A stretch of DNA of 14,477 nt from CAYTNY01 sp964439215 (GTDB taxonomy: Bacteria; Oederibacteriota; PGYV01; CAYTNY01), in contig CAYTNY010000056.1 in the NCBI GenBank assembly GCA_964439215.1, forward strand, positions 1 through 14,477, read 5' to 3'. Below the pieces are notes generated by a model that was not told where the DNA came from, made no database searches, and saw only the letters and a list, made by a program, of their open reading frames with translations. The translations under genes were made by a program, and so were the position numbers. This document shows, piece after piece, positions 6,494-14,355 of this stretch (positions are counted from its first letter, which is position 1; each line of letters begins with the position of its first letter).

Positions 6494-9007
6494 ATGAAGG
6501 CAGTTATTCTGGCAGGAGGATTCGGCACCCGTTTAAGGCCGCTTTCGGCAAATATTCCCAAACCAATGGTTCCCGTGATGAACACTCCCATGCTGGAGCA
6601 TATAATAAATCTTTTGAAGGGCCACGGTTTTAAGGATATCACGATGATGCTGTATTTTCAGCCTGAAGCGATTATGAATTATTTCAGTGACGGGAAAGAT
6701 TTCGGCGTGAATGTGGATTATATAATATCAAATACAGATCTTGGAACCGCCGGGTGTATTACGCCGGCAAAAGAAAAGCTGAAAGACGAAACCTTTCTTA
6801 TAATAAGCGGGGATGTTTTCACGAACTTTGATTTGTCAAGAGCAATTGAAACGCACAAAGAAAAAGGCGCGCTTGCCACGATTGTCCTTACAAGAGTAAA
6901 AGATCCGCTGAGATACGGCATTATAGTCGCGGAAAAAGACGGCCGCATAGCAAAACTCCTGGAGAAACCTTCCTGGGGAGAGGTATTCAGCGACACGATA
7001 AATACGGGCATATACGTCTTTGAACCGGAAATATTTGAGCATATTCCGGATGATACTGACTATGATTTTTCAAAGAACCTTTTTCCTTCTTTGCTGGAAA
7101 AAAAGCTGAACCTGTATGGGGCTGAAGTTGAGGGATACTGGAGGGATATAGGGACCCTTGGCGAGTACAGATCAACGCACGAAGATATTTTTAACGGCGA
7201 CATTGACTGCGATATAAAAGGGGAGCGGAAAGGAAAAATCGGAAAGGATGTGTGGGTGGGCAAAAACTGTACGATCAGCCCGGGCGCGAAACTGAAAGGC
7301 TCGGTTGTGATAGGCGACAGCTGCAGGATTGAAAGCGATGCGGAATTGTCGGATTGCGTGATCGGGAAAAACTGCTTTATAGATAAAAACGCAAAGCTTA
7401 CAAGGACAATACTATGGGAGAATAATATTATAGAGCAGGATGTGAATATTAAAGAAGCGGTTGTGGGCAGCGGAAATAAAATCAGGTATAAAGCATATAT
7501 CGGCGTGAATGCTGTAATATCGGACAACTGCGAGATAGGCAAGTTCAGCACCATAAAACCGGAAGTGAAAATGTGGCCCGACAAAAAAGTGGATGAGGGC
7601 TCGGTTGTCTCTTCTTCAATGGTGACAGGGGAAAGATGGAGCTCCAGGCTTTTTGATGCTTACGGCATAACATCAACCGCAAATATGGAGTTAACTCCCG
7701 AAATAGCTTCGCGGATAGGCGCCGCGTACGCGTCGGCAATGCCCAAAGGGAGTTATGTCCTGATTTCAAGGGATTATCACAGAAGTTCTTATATGATAGA
7801 AAGAGCGATAATATCGGGCATCTTATCCTGCGGTGTAAATATATATGATTTCAGGGTAATACCCGTATCTGTTCCAAAGTACGTCGCAAAGTCGCTTGAT
7901 GTAGCGGGAGGGCTTCATATAAGAAAATCGCCTTATGACAGGCGTATGATAGATATAAAAATATTTGACAAGGACGGCCTTGACCTTTCCGTGGCTCAGG
8001 AAAAATCAATTGAAAGTTATTTTTTCAGGGAGGAGTACAGGCGGGCTTCGGGGGAAAAAATGGGAGCCGTGAAATACCCGCCAAGGGCATTTGAGTATTA
8101 CAGGGACGGGCTCTTAAACAGCGTGGACAGGGACGCGATAGCGGAAAGAAAATTTAAAATTATAATAGATTATTCGTATTCAAGCGCGGTAAGCGTTCTG
8201 CCCTCGGTTTTCGGAGAACTGAACTGTGAAGTGATAGCCCTGAACGCTTATTATTCCGAAGAAAAACTTACAAAATCCGCGGAAGAGTTTAAAAACTCCT
8301 ATGACAGGCTTTCAAACACGGTTAAAACGCTCCGCGCGGACGCCGGCATTATGATTGACGCGGGGGCGCAGAAAATATACATAGCAGACAATAAAGGCAG
8401 GGTTCTGTTTGATGAAGCAGGGCTTATGCTTATGAGCAAATTGTTTTTAAAGAATAATCCCGGGGCTGTTATAGGGGTTCCGGTTACGGTTACAAACAAG
8501 ATAGATTCAGTGGCGGCGGAGCAGGGAGGGCGGCTTATAAGGGTCGGAACATCATACCGGTCAATGATGGCTGCGGCCCACGAAAAGAAAACCGATTTTG
8601 TGGCGGAAGAAAAAGGAGGGTTTATCTTCTCGGATTTTCTTCCGGCGTTTGATTCAATGATAGCAACACTTAAACTTCTTGAGTATCTTGCAAAGGAAGA
8701 CGCGAAACTCTCCGAACTTGTTGACAGCCTGCCTAAATACAACAAGGAGCATTATGAACTGAACGCGCCGTGGGATGAGAGAGGAAGGGTTATGAAAGAA
8801 CTTTTGGAATTTAAAGGCAGCGGCGGGGGGCAGGATGTGGAAGGAATACAATATGTGGAAGAAAACGCGAGGGTTCTGATAATACCCGACAATGACAGGC
8901 CGTTTTTCCATATTTACGCGGACGGGAACCATAAACGCTCCGCTGCGGCCGCAGTCAATAAATACAGGAAGATTCTTTATAAAATAGTATGGGGCAGGGA
9001 AGAGTAG
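6494..9007 (+). CDS. Nucleotidyltransferase / left-handed beta-helix / phosphomannomutase-like fusion (mannose-1-phosphate guanylyltransferase type)
   Basis: An 837-residue cytoplasmic protein of the kind usually annotated as mannose-1-phosphate guanylyltransferase/phosphomannomutase, which would supply GDP-mannose for envelope glycans. Residues 1-233 are a nucleotidyltransferase: GGFGTRLRP (8-16), K23-P24 in the NIPKPMVPV segment, and D107 in SGDVF as the metal Asp. About 245-375 is a left-handed beta-helix of I-G-x-x-x-x-I hexapeptides. About 384-835 has the phosphohexomutase fold (LTPEIA at its start), but key motifs are altered. S479 in HIRKSP lines up with the phospho-Ser, yet the usual TASHNP surroundings are missing. 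The DGDxDR metal loop is DAGAQK (622-627), GExSGH is AEEKGG (704-709), and the C-terminal RxSGTEP loop is replaced by PDNDRP (797-802). The first half thus looks active and the second probably not a normal mutase. GTP/mannose specificity is inferred from family, and glucose-1-phosphate is the alternative. ATG 6494 has GGAGG 6 bases upstream. Confidence 0.88.
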   Translation: MKAVILAGGFGTRLRPLSANIPKPMVPVMNTPMLEHIINLLKGHGFKDITMMLYFQPEAIMNYFSDGKDFGVNVDYIISNTDLGTAGCITPAKEKLKDETFLIISGDVFTNFDLSRAIETHKEKGALATIVLTRVKDPLRYGIIVAEKDGRIAKLLEKPSWGEVFSDTINTGIYVFEPEIFEHIPDDTDYDFSKNLFPSLLEKKLNLYGAEVEGYWRDIGTLGEYRSTHEDIFNGDIDCDIKGERKGKIGKDVWVGKNCTISPGAKLKGSVVIGDSCRIESDAELSDCVIGKNCFIDKNAKLTRTILWENNIIEQDVNIKEAVVGSGNKIRYKAYIGVNAVISDNCEIGKFSTIKPEVKMWPDKKVDEGSVVSSSMVTGERWSSRLFDAYGITSTANMELTPEIASRIGAAYASAMPKGSYVLISRDYHRSSYMIERAIISGILSCGVNIYDFRVIPVSVPKYVAKSLDVAGGLHIRKSPYDRRMIDIKIFDKDGLDLSVAQEKSIESYFFREEYRRASGEKMGAVKYPPRAFEYYRDGLLNSVDRDAIAERKFKIIIDYSYSSAVSVLPSVFGELNCEVIALNAYYSEEKLTKSAEEFKNSYDRLSNTVKTLRADAGIMIDAGAQKIYIADNKGRVLFDEAGLMLMSKLFLKNNPGAVIGVPVTVTNKIDSVAAEQGGRLIRVGTSYRSMMAAAHEKKTDFVAEEKGGFIFSDFLPAFDSMIATLKLLEYLAKEDAKLSELVDSLPKYNKEHYELNAPWDERGRVMKELLEFKGSGGGQDVEGIQYVEENARVLIIPDNDRPFFHIYADGNHKRSAAAAVNKYRKILYKIVWGREE

Positions 9008-9066
9008 TTTTTCTGTACTGTTAAATAGAGAAAAAATTCATGTTAAAAATAAAAAAGGAGGATGAA

Positions 9067-9909
9067 ATGAAAAAAACCGCTGTGATGTGCTGTTTGTTGT
9101 ATGTTTTTTCTTTTTCCGGACTGTATGCGGAAAAAGCATCTGTTCTCAATAAGGAAGGAAGCCCGTACGAATTGTCGCTTAATGCTGAAGCCGGATTTAT
9201 TTCGGTTTTGTCCCATTCCATAAAGTTCGGGGAAAACGGAACGGTATTTGATTATGTAAAGGAAGGCGGACAGGGAGTGCTCTTTCCGTTTAACAGATTT
9301 ACGGCCGGACTGCGGTTGTTTGATTCACACAAGGTTGTTTTTCTTTACCAGCCTCTTGAGATCATATCAGTGACCGTGGCCCAAAGGCCGCTTCGGTTTT
9401 ATGATACATCATTTTATGAAGACGACGTGATGGATGTGAAATACGGCTTTTCGTTTTACCGCGCAAGTTATCTGTGGTATTTTCTGAAAGAAGGGGAAAA
9501 TGAGTTTGGAATAGGATTATCGCTGCAGATACGCAATGCATCCATATATTTCAAATCCGCAAAAGGTTCTTACGGGATGGCAACGGAAAACGTCGGGCCT
9601 GTTCCCGTTCTGAAACTGGCGGGAAAATACCATTTTGAAAACGGGCTTTGGGCAGCTGTTGACGCTGACGGTTTTTACGCCTCTTCTGAATTTTTTAACG
9701 GAGCCGGCTACCCTTTTACCGGCGCAATATGGGATATATCTTCAAGAGTAGGCATAGAGCTTGACAACGGCATATCGCCGTATCTGAACCTTCGCTGGCT
9801 CGGAGGCGGTGCGGAAGGAACGTCTCAGAGCGAAGACATTCAGGGCGACGGCTATACAAAAAACTGGCTCAGCACGTTCAGCCTGACGCTTGGTGTGGAT
9901 TTTAAATAA
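9067..9909 (+). CDS. Probable outer-membrane beta-barrel protein, function unknown
   Basis: A 280-residue exported protein with a clear signal peptide (MKK, a hydrophobic run to about residue 18, cleavage near LYA at 19-21). The remainder has alternating hydrophobic and polar strands rich in Tyr, Phe, Gly and Asn with glycine turns. It ends in a strand close to the barrel-type C-terminal aromatic (STFSLTLGVDFK). The pattern of about 8-12 strands suggests an outer-membrane barrel, but no catalytic motif or named family is recognised. ATG 9067 was preferred because GGAGG (9057-9061) is 5 bases upstream; the in-frame ATG at 9040 has no SD and would put charged residues ahead of the signal peptide. 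It starts 59 bases after the fusion enzyme with no promoter seen between, so cotranscription is likely. Confidence 0.72.
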   Translation: MKKTAVMCCLLYVFSFSGLYAEKASVLNKEGSPYELSLNAEAGFISVLSHSIKFGENGTVFDYVKEGGQGVLFPFNRFTAGLRLFDSHKVVFLYQPLEIISVTVAQRPLRFYDTSFYEDDVMDVKYGFSFYRASYLWYFLKEGENEFGIGLSLQIRNASIYFKSAKGSYGMATENVGPVPVLKLAGKYHFENGLWAAVDADGFYASSEFFNGAGYPFTGAIWDISSRVGIELDNGISPYLNLRWLGGGAEGTSQSEDIQGDGYTKNWLSTFSLTLGVDFK

Positions 9910-9917
9910 ATATAAAG

Positions 9918-9963
9918 CCGCGGGTCATTAAGGTGTTTTGCTGTTTTTGAAGGCAGCCCGCGG
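9918..9963. promoter_or_regulatory. CCGCGGG/CCCGCGG inverted repeat before the 7-TM gene
   Basis: CCGCGGG (9918-9924) and CCCGCGG (9957-9963) are perfectly complementary with 32 bases between. The right arm ends directly at the SD AAAGGA (9964-9969) of the GTG start at 9978. It could be a weak terminator of the upstream gene or a leader structure affecting translation of the next. No T-tract follows, so transcription end is not well supported. Confidence 0.4.
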
Positions 9964-9977
9964 AAAGGACATAAAGG

Positions 9978-10697
9978 GTGGAATGTATTGACACTGTGGC
10001 ATTTCTGCATATTGCGGCGTTTGTTGTTTATGTGATTATGGCAGTTATGGTATTTAAAAAGAAACCGCGCACCGAAACAAGCGTGCGTTTTTTTCTTTTT
10101 TTTATTTTTTTGGCGGCAATAAGTATTGACAGGATCTTTCTGCATAATCCGTGTATTGATATTGAGAGTGCGTATATTGTTTACAGAATTTTCGCTTTTT
10201 TCTGGGCAGCGCTGCCGCCGCTGGCTTTTCTGATTGCTCTGGGAATTTCGGACCGGGAGAAACTTGCGAAAAATCCGTTTTTAATTACAGGACTGGCTGT
10301 TTATACGGGCTTTATGACAATTCTGCATATTTATCCGGGAATACACGAATTAAAACCCGTGGAATTTGGTTTTGCGGCGGTTGAAAAAGGCTTCTGGGGT
10401 TCAGTGTATTATTTTGCTGACTGGGCTGTTATATGGGGAGTCGCCTTTCTTATGGGCCTGACAGCAATAACCTCCGGGGACCGCAGAAAAAGAGAGCAGT
10501 CGCGTATAATACTTCTTTTTTCTCTTTTAGGGATTATTCTGATGTTTGTTACGGCCAAAGCCAGGATGATATGGTTTCTTGCGGGTTCCGCGGATTTATT
10601 GCTTATTTTTGCCGCTGTGGGAATTATGCTGGCGGTTAAGTACTACGGCCTGCTGGATGAAAATGACGGGGGTCAGCCCCGGGATTTTGAAGAGTAA
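9978..10697 (+). CDS. Seven-TM membrane protein resembling a histidine-kinase N-terminal 7TM sensor domain, without kinase
   Basis: A 239-residue integral membrane protein with seven hydrophobic segments, about residues 7-26, 35-53, 64-88, 97-118, 144-165, 175-195 and 196-222, with a short acidic cytoplasmic tail (DENDGGQPRDFEE). The order of features resembles the 7TM sensor region found at the start of many histidine kinases and diguanylate cyclases: a basic loop after TM1, an aromatic TM3 with LPPLAFLIAL, and a final helix ending KYYGLLD. No kinase, GGDEF or other output domain follows; the frame ends normally at TAA. Function is therefore unknown and the domain match is by pattern only. 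GTG 9978 is taken as start with AAAGGA (9964-9969) 8 bases upstream. It lies 68 bases after the barrel gene, and its 3' end overlaps the convergent fumarase beta gene by 25 bases. Confidence 0.65.
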   Translation: MECIDTVAFLHIAAFVVYVIMAVMVFKKKPRTETSVRFFLFFIFLAAISIDRIFLHNPCIDIESAYIVYRIFAFFWAALPPLAFLIALGISDREKLAKNPFLITGLAVYTGFMTILHIYPGIHELKPVEFGFAAVEKGFWGSVYYFADWAVIWGVAFLMGLTAITSGDRRKREQSRIILLFSLLGIILMFVTAKARMIWFLAGSADLLLIFAAVGIMLAVKYYGLLDENDGGQPRDFEE

Positions 10698-11209
10698 AAA
10701 TCATTTCCTTCGGCGTCATTGATTACAACCGCGTAAAAATCTTTTACTTTAAGTTCATAAACAGCTTCCGGACCCAGTTCTTCAAAGGCAATTATTTTTG
10801 AACCTGTAACATTTTTTGCGTATTCCGCGCCAAGCCCGCCGAGTGCGGAAAAATATACCGCTTTATGTTTTTTTATGGCGTCTTTTACTTCGCTGTTTCG
10901 CTCGCCTTTGCCTATCATTCCCGCGAGTCCGTGATCCAAAAGCAAAGGAGTGTATTTATCCATTCTTGAGGATGTTGTGGGGCCGCAGGAGCCTATTATA
11001 AAACCGGGTTTGGCGGGTGTGGGTCCGCAATAGTATATAATGCTGTTTTTCAGCGGGAAAGGCGGTTTTTTCTTTTCTTCAAGCATTTGTGAAATTTTTG
11101 CGTGTGCAGCGTCGCGCATAGTATATATTTTTCCTGAAATCAGAACCTCATCGCCTGCTTTTAAATTTTCCGTTTGGTTTTTTGTCATCGGGGCCTGGAT
11201 TTTTTTCAT
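10673..11209 (-). CDS. fumB: Class I fumarate hydratase, beta (C-terminal) subunit
   Basis: A 178-residue protein matching the beta subunit of two-subunit class I fumarases and tartrate dehydratases; it completes the active site for reversible fumarate hydration to (S)-malate. Key features are SCGPTTSSRMD (74-84), with the conserved Gly-Pro-Thr-Thr and Arg82, and GKGERN (100-105) with K101. An earlier CGPTPAKPG (61-69) and the GGLGAEYAK segment are also typical. Length fits the family. ATG 11209 has CGGAGA about 6 bases upstream and lies 14 bases after the alpha-subunit stop, so it is the last gene of the operon. Its stop at 10673 lies inside the end of the convergent 7-TM gene. A tartrate dehydratase role is the alternative, but neighbouring icd and mdh favour fumarase. 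The symbol follows the subunit naming, not the E. coli single-chain FumB isozyme. Confidence 0.93.
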   Translation of the reverse strand: MKKIQAPMTKNQTENLKAGDEVLISGKIYTMRDAAHAKISQMLEEKKKPPFPLKNSIIYYCGPTPAKPGFIIGSCGPTTSSRMDKYTPLLLDHGLAGMIGKGERNSEVKDAIKKHKAVYFSALGGLGAEYAKNVTGSKIIAFEELGPEAVYELKVKDFYAVVINDAEGNDFYSSKSRG

Positions 11210-11223
11210 TAAAATCTCCGTTT

Positions 11224-12060
11224 TTAAATTGTTATGCTTTTATGTCTTGAACTGTGGCACTGTATGTTTACGGCAACAGGCAGGGAAGCTATATGGCAGG
11301 GGAGCGATTCCACGAATACGGCAAAAGCCGTGGTGTCTCCGCCCAGCCCCATCGGGCCGATACCGGTTTTATTAATAAGTTCAAGTAATTTCTTTTCCAG
11401 TTTTCTTGCCGCAGGTACAGGACTTGCGGAGCTGATTTCCCTTAAAAGCGACTTTTTTGCGAGCAAAGGAGCGGTTTCCAGGTTTCCGCCCACTCCTACT
11501 CCCACAATAAATGGGGGGCATGCTGATGCTCCGGCTTTTTTTACGGTTTCAAGGACAAAATCAACAATGCCCTCTTCACTGTCAGAGGGGACAAGCATTT
11601 TGAGGGCTGATTTGTTCTCGGCTCCCGCCCCTTTTGTCATGATGTCCATTTTGATCCGGGAGCCTTTTACTATTTCAGTGTGTATTATACAGGGGGTGTT
11701 TGTTCCCGTGTTTTCTCTTGTAAATGGATCCGCGACGGATTTTCTGAGATATCCTTCCGTGTATCCCTTTTCAACGCCTTTGTTTATGGCTTTATATATA
11801 TCGCCTTCAACTTTTGTTTCACTGCCTATTTTGAGAAAAATAACCGCGATTCCCGTGTCCTGGCACAGAGGGAAAATTTCTTTTTTGGATGTTTTATAAT
11901 TTTCTGTAAGTTTATAAAGGAAATTTTTTGCTTTCTTGTTTTTCTCGTTTGAAGCGGATGTTTTGGCGGCTTTGACTATATCGTAAGGCAGGTAATGATT
12001 CGCGCTTATTACGGCTTTGGAAACAGCCCCGGTGATCTCAGCCGGCTGAATAATTCTCAT
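11224..12060 (-). CDS. fumA: Class I fumarate hydratase, alpha (N-terminal, Fe-S) subunit
   Basis: A 278-residue alpha subunit carrying the 4Fe-4S cluster of class I fumarase, which in this family binds substrate directly and is readily damaged by oxygen. Three cysteines sit at the expected places: C66 in PLCQDTG, C181 in SACPPFIVGVGVGG, and C268 in NIQCHSSRH. Other family landmarks are DPFTRENTGTNTPC (111-124) and GIGPMGLGGDTTAF (233-246). It starts 10 bases after the mdh stop, with AGGTGA just after that stop acting as SD, which suggests tight coexpression. The beta subunit follows 14 bases later. All catalytic landmarks are intact. Tartrate dehydratase is the main alternative assignment; the gene context argues for fumarase. 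Confidence 0.94.
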   Translation of the reverse strand: MRIIQPAEITGAVSKAVISANHYLPYDIVKAAKTSASNEKNKKAKNFLYKLTENYKTSKKEIFPLCQDTGIAVIFLKIGSETKVEGDIYKAINKGVEKGYTEGYLRKSVADPFTRENTGTNTPCIIHTEIVKGSRIKMDIMTKGAGAENKSALKMLVPSDSEEGIVDFVLETVKKAGASACPPFIVGVGVGGNLETAPLLAKKSLLREISSASPVPAARKLEKKLLELINKTGIGPMGLGGDTTAFAVFVESLPCHIASLPVAVNIQCHSSRHKSITI

Positions 12061-12070
12061 ATTTCACCTG

Positions 12071-13003
12071 TCAAAATTTGCCTGTTATGACGGCGGCCTG
12101 TTCTTTTATGGACTGCGCCGATTTCATAAGGTTTTCTTTTTCGCCGGGGCTCAGTTCAAGTTCAACAATTTCCCTGACTCCTGTCTTGTCAAGTATAACA
12201 GGCAGGCCTATGAAAATATCATTAATTCCGTATTTGCCGCCTGCGTTTACGCAGCAGGGCAGCAGCGCCCCGGTATCATTGATTATGGCATCCAGCATTT
12301 TGACTGTTGAGGCCGCAGGCGCATAATAGGCGCTTCCTGTTTTCAAAAGCGAAACTATTTCCGCGCCGCCTTTTGCGGCCCTGTCGGATACGGCGCCCCA
12401 CTCTTCCTGTGAGAGCGTATCGGAAACATTGGAACCGTTTATTGTTGTTTTTGTTTTAAGGGGAACCATTGTATCGCCGTGTCCGCCGAGTATCATTGAA
12501 GAGATGTTTTCCGAGGCAGCGCCGCGGATTTCCTGTATATTGTTAAGCAGCCTGTAAGTGTCAAGAACGCCGGCCATTCCCATTACTTTGTTTTCGGGGA
12601 AACCTGTTGTTTTAAAGGCTGTGAGCGTCATAATGTCAAGAGGGTTTGAAACCACTATTATAAACGGCTCCTTGCCGCTGTTTTTTATTTCAGTGCAGAT
12701 GCCTTTCATAATCTCGAAATTTTTGACAAGCAGGTCGTCGCGGGACATTCCGGGCTTTCTGGCCAGGCCCGCGGTGATCACGATGTAATCACATTTGTTC
12801 AGCTCCGAATAATCATCTCCGCCTTTGATTTGTGTATCGGAGCCGAAAAGGAACTTTGACTGGCTCATGTCCAGGGCCTTGCCTTTGGCCATATCCGCGT
12901 CTATATCCAGCAGATATATGTCCCCCAGATTTTTCATGAGGCATAGATGCGCGGCTGTGGCGCCGACATTGCCGGCGCCGACTATGCCTATTTTAGGCCT
13001 CAT
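12071..13003 (-). CDS. mdh: Malate dehydrogenase (LDH-like type), NAD-dependent
   Basis: A 310-residue cytoplasmic enzyme interconverting malate and oxaloacetate. Visible motifs: the Rossmann loop GAGNVG (9-14), D33 at the end of strand 2 favouring NAD over NADP, and the mobile substrate loop ARKPGMSRDDL with R82 and R88, which marks malate rather than lactate dehydrogenase. Also present are N120 in SNPLD, D148 and R151 in GVLDTYR, and the catalytic H175 in GGHGDTMVPL. The start was set at ATG 13003, which overlaps the icd stop as TGATG and puts the Rossmann strand right at the N-terminus. A longer frame from 13054 would add 17 basic residues lying inside icd. There is no strong SD, so translation is probably coupled to icd. 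Confidence 0.96.
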   Translation of the reverse strand: MRPKIGIVGAGNVGATAAHLCLMKNLGDIYLLDIDADMAKGKALDMSQSKFLFGSDTQIKGGDDYSELNKCDYIVITAGLARKPGMSRDDLLVKNFEIMKGICTEIKNSGKEPFIIVVSNPLDIMTLTAFKTTGFPENKVMGMAGVLDTYRLLNNIQEIRGAASENISSMILGGHGDTMVPLKTKTTINGSNVSDTLSQEEWGAVSDRAAKGGAEIVSLLKTGSAYYAPAASTVKMLDAIINDTGALLPCCVNAGGKYGINDIFIGLPVILDKTGVREIVELELSPGEKENLMKSAQSIKEQAAVITGKF

Positions 13004-14217
13004 CAGCCGGCCTGCCTGAAGTTCTCTATTATTTTTTCTCCGAACTGCGAGCATTTTATTTCTGTAGGGCCTTCCATCTGTCTCGCAAGGTCGTATGTTA
13101 CGGTTTTGTTCATTATTGATTTTCCGATTCCTTTTGTTATCAGTTCGGCGGCTTCTTTCCAGTTCATATGTTCAAGCATCATAACCGCTGATAAAATAAG
13201 GGAGGATGGGTTTACTTTGTCAAGGCCGGCGTATTTCGGCGCGGTTCCGTGTGTGGCCTCAAACATCGCGTATTTTCCGATATTTGCGCCCGGAGCCATT
13301 CCCAGACCGCCCACCTGTGCGGCGGCCGCGTCGGAAAGGTAGTCGCCGTTAAGGTTCGGGGCCACAAGGATGTCAAACTCAGACGGGCGCAGAAGAAGAT
13401 TCTGGAACATTGCATCCGCAATACGGTCCTTGATTATGATTTTGCCCGAGATGTCGGTTCCTTCTTTTATATCCCATTCTTTTATTGTTTTGTCCGGGAA
13501 ATTCTCTTCCGCTTCTTTGTATGCCCATTTTGAAAAAGCGCCTTCCGTATATTTCATTATGTTGCCCTTGTGGACGATTGTTACTGATTTGCGGTTGTTT
13601 TTGAGCGCGTATTCTATTGCCATGCGCATGAGCCGTCTTGTGCCGAACTCGCTTATCGGCTTTATGCCTATTCCGCTTTCGGAAAGTATTGATTTATTGT
13701 AATTATCATTGATGAATGAGATTATTTTTTTTGCTTCGGGTGTGCCTGACTCCCATTCTATTCCCGCATAAACGTCTTCTGTGTTTTCCCTGAATATTCT
13801 TATGTTCAGATCAGAAGGTTTTTTCACCGGCGCCGCTACTCCGTCAAAGTATCTTACGGGCCTTACGCAGGCGTAAAGATCCAGCAGCTGGCGCAGGGAA
13901 ACATTCAGGCTCCGTATTCCTCCGCCTATTGGTGTTGTTAAAGGCCCTTTTATTGCCACTATGTGCTCTTTGACTGCTTCTATGGTTTCCTGCGGCAGGT
14001 AACTGTCAAAATTCTTTTTGGCTTTTTCCCCCGCAAATATTTCTTTCCATTCTATTTTCTTAGCGCCGCTGTAAGCGGTTTCAACCGCCGCATCAACGAC
14101 ATTTTTTGTTGCTTTCCAGATATCCGGTCCTATACCATCGCCTTCTATAAAGCAGATTATCGGATTGTCCGGAATGTTGATGGAACCGTCTTCGTTTAGC
14201 GTGATCTTTTCAGCCAT
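13003..14217 (-). CDS. icd: Isocitrate dehydrogenase, NADP-dependent, E. coli Icd type
   Basis: A 404-residue cytoplasmic enzyme oxidatively decarboxylating isocitrate to 2-oxoglutarate, close in layout to the E. coli homodimeric form. Substrate residues are in register: S103, N105 and R109 in IRSLNVSLRQ, R119, R143 in IFRENTEDVY, Y150 and K217. Metal Asp residues are at 268, 292 and 296 (NLNGDYLSD). The cofactor pocket has K328-Y329 in TAPKYAG and Y375 with R379 in TYDLAR, the set that binds the 2'-phosphate of NADP. S103 equals the Ser that E. coli AceK phosphorylates, but no kinase gene is present here. The start ATG 14217 has AGGAAG about 7 bases upstream. It is the first gene of the four-gene operon, with mdh starting on its stop codon. 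Confidence 0.96.
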   Translation of the reverse strand: MAEKITLNEDGSINIPDNPIICFIEGDGIGPDIWKATKNVVDAAVETAYSGAKKIEWKEIFAGEKAKKNFDSYLPQETIEAVKEHIVAIKGPLTTPIGGGIRSLNVSLRQLLDLYACVRPVRYFDGVAAPVKKPSDLNIRIFRENTEDVYAGIEWESGTPEAKKIISFINDNYNKSILSESGIGIKPISEFGTRRLMRMAIEYALKNNRKSVTIVHKGNIMKYTEGAFSKWAYKEAEENFPDKTIKEWDIKEGTDISGKIIIKDRIADAMFQNLLLRPSEFDILVAPNLNGDYLSDAAAAQVGGLGMAPGANIGKYAMFEATHGTAPKYAGLDKVNPSSLILSAVMMLEHMNWKEAAELITKGIGKSIMNKTVTYDLARQMEGPTEIKCSQFGEKIIENFRQAG

Positions 14218-14242
14218 TTTTTCACTTCCTGTAAATAGAATT

Positions 14243-14262
14243 TCCGCGAAAAAAAACGCGGA
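14243..14262 (-). promoter_or_regulatory. Small hairpin in the icd leader
   Basis: TCCGCG (14243-14248) and CGCGGA (14257-14262) are perfectly complementary around eight A residues (eight U in the transcript). It lies about 26 bases before the icd start codon and just upstream of the SD. The size is too small to name a riboswitch. It may influence transcript stability or ribosome access. Confidence 0.4.
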
Positions 14263-14325
14263 TTGAATTGTTGAAACATTAATAATGCAATTATTGAATA
14301 AATAAACCGTATTTTTTTAAAATGC

Positions 14326-14355
14326 AGTATATCATAAGGAAGTATGGTTAGTAAA
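14326..14355 (-). promoter_or_regulatory. Candidate promoter of the icd-mdh-fum operon
   Basis: On the minus strand TTTACT (14355-14350) and TATACT (14331-14326) are spaced by 18 bases. The -10 box is one mismatch from consensus; the -35 box is weaker. A leader of about 100 bases would follow. An overlapping TATGAT is an alternative -10 without a good partner. Confidence 0.4.

Noticed and set aside
7060..7584. 174-codon minus-strand frame inside the fusion enzyme
   Set aside because: It mirrors the beta-helix hexapeptide region, which is fully explained by the plus-strand protein.
13004..13054. Longer malate dehydrogenase N-terminus from ATG 13054
   Set aside because: The 17 extra residues are basic, unlike the family, and lie within icd; ATG 13003 begins exactly at the Rossmann strand.
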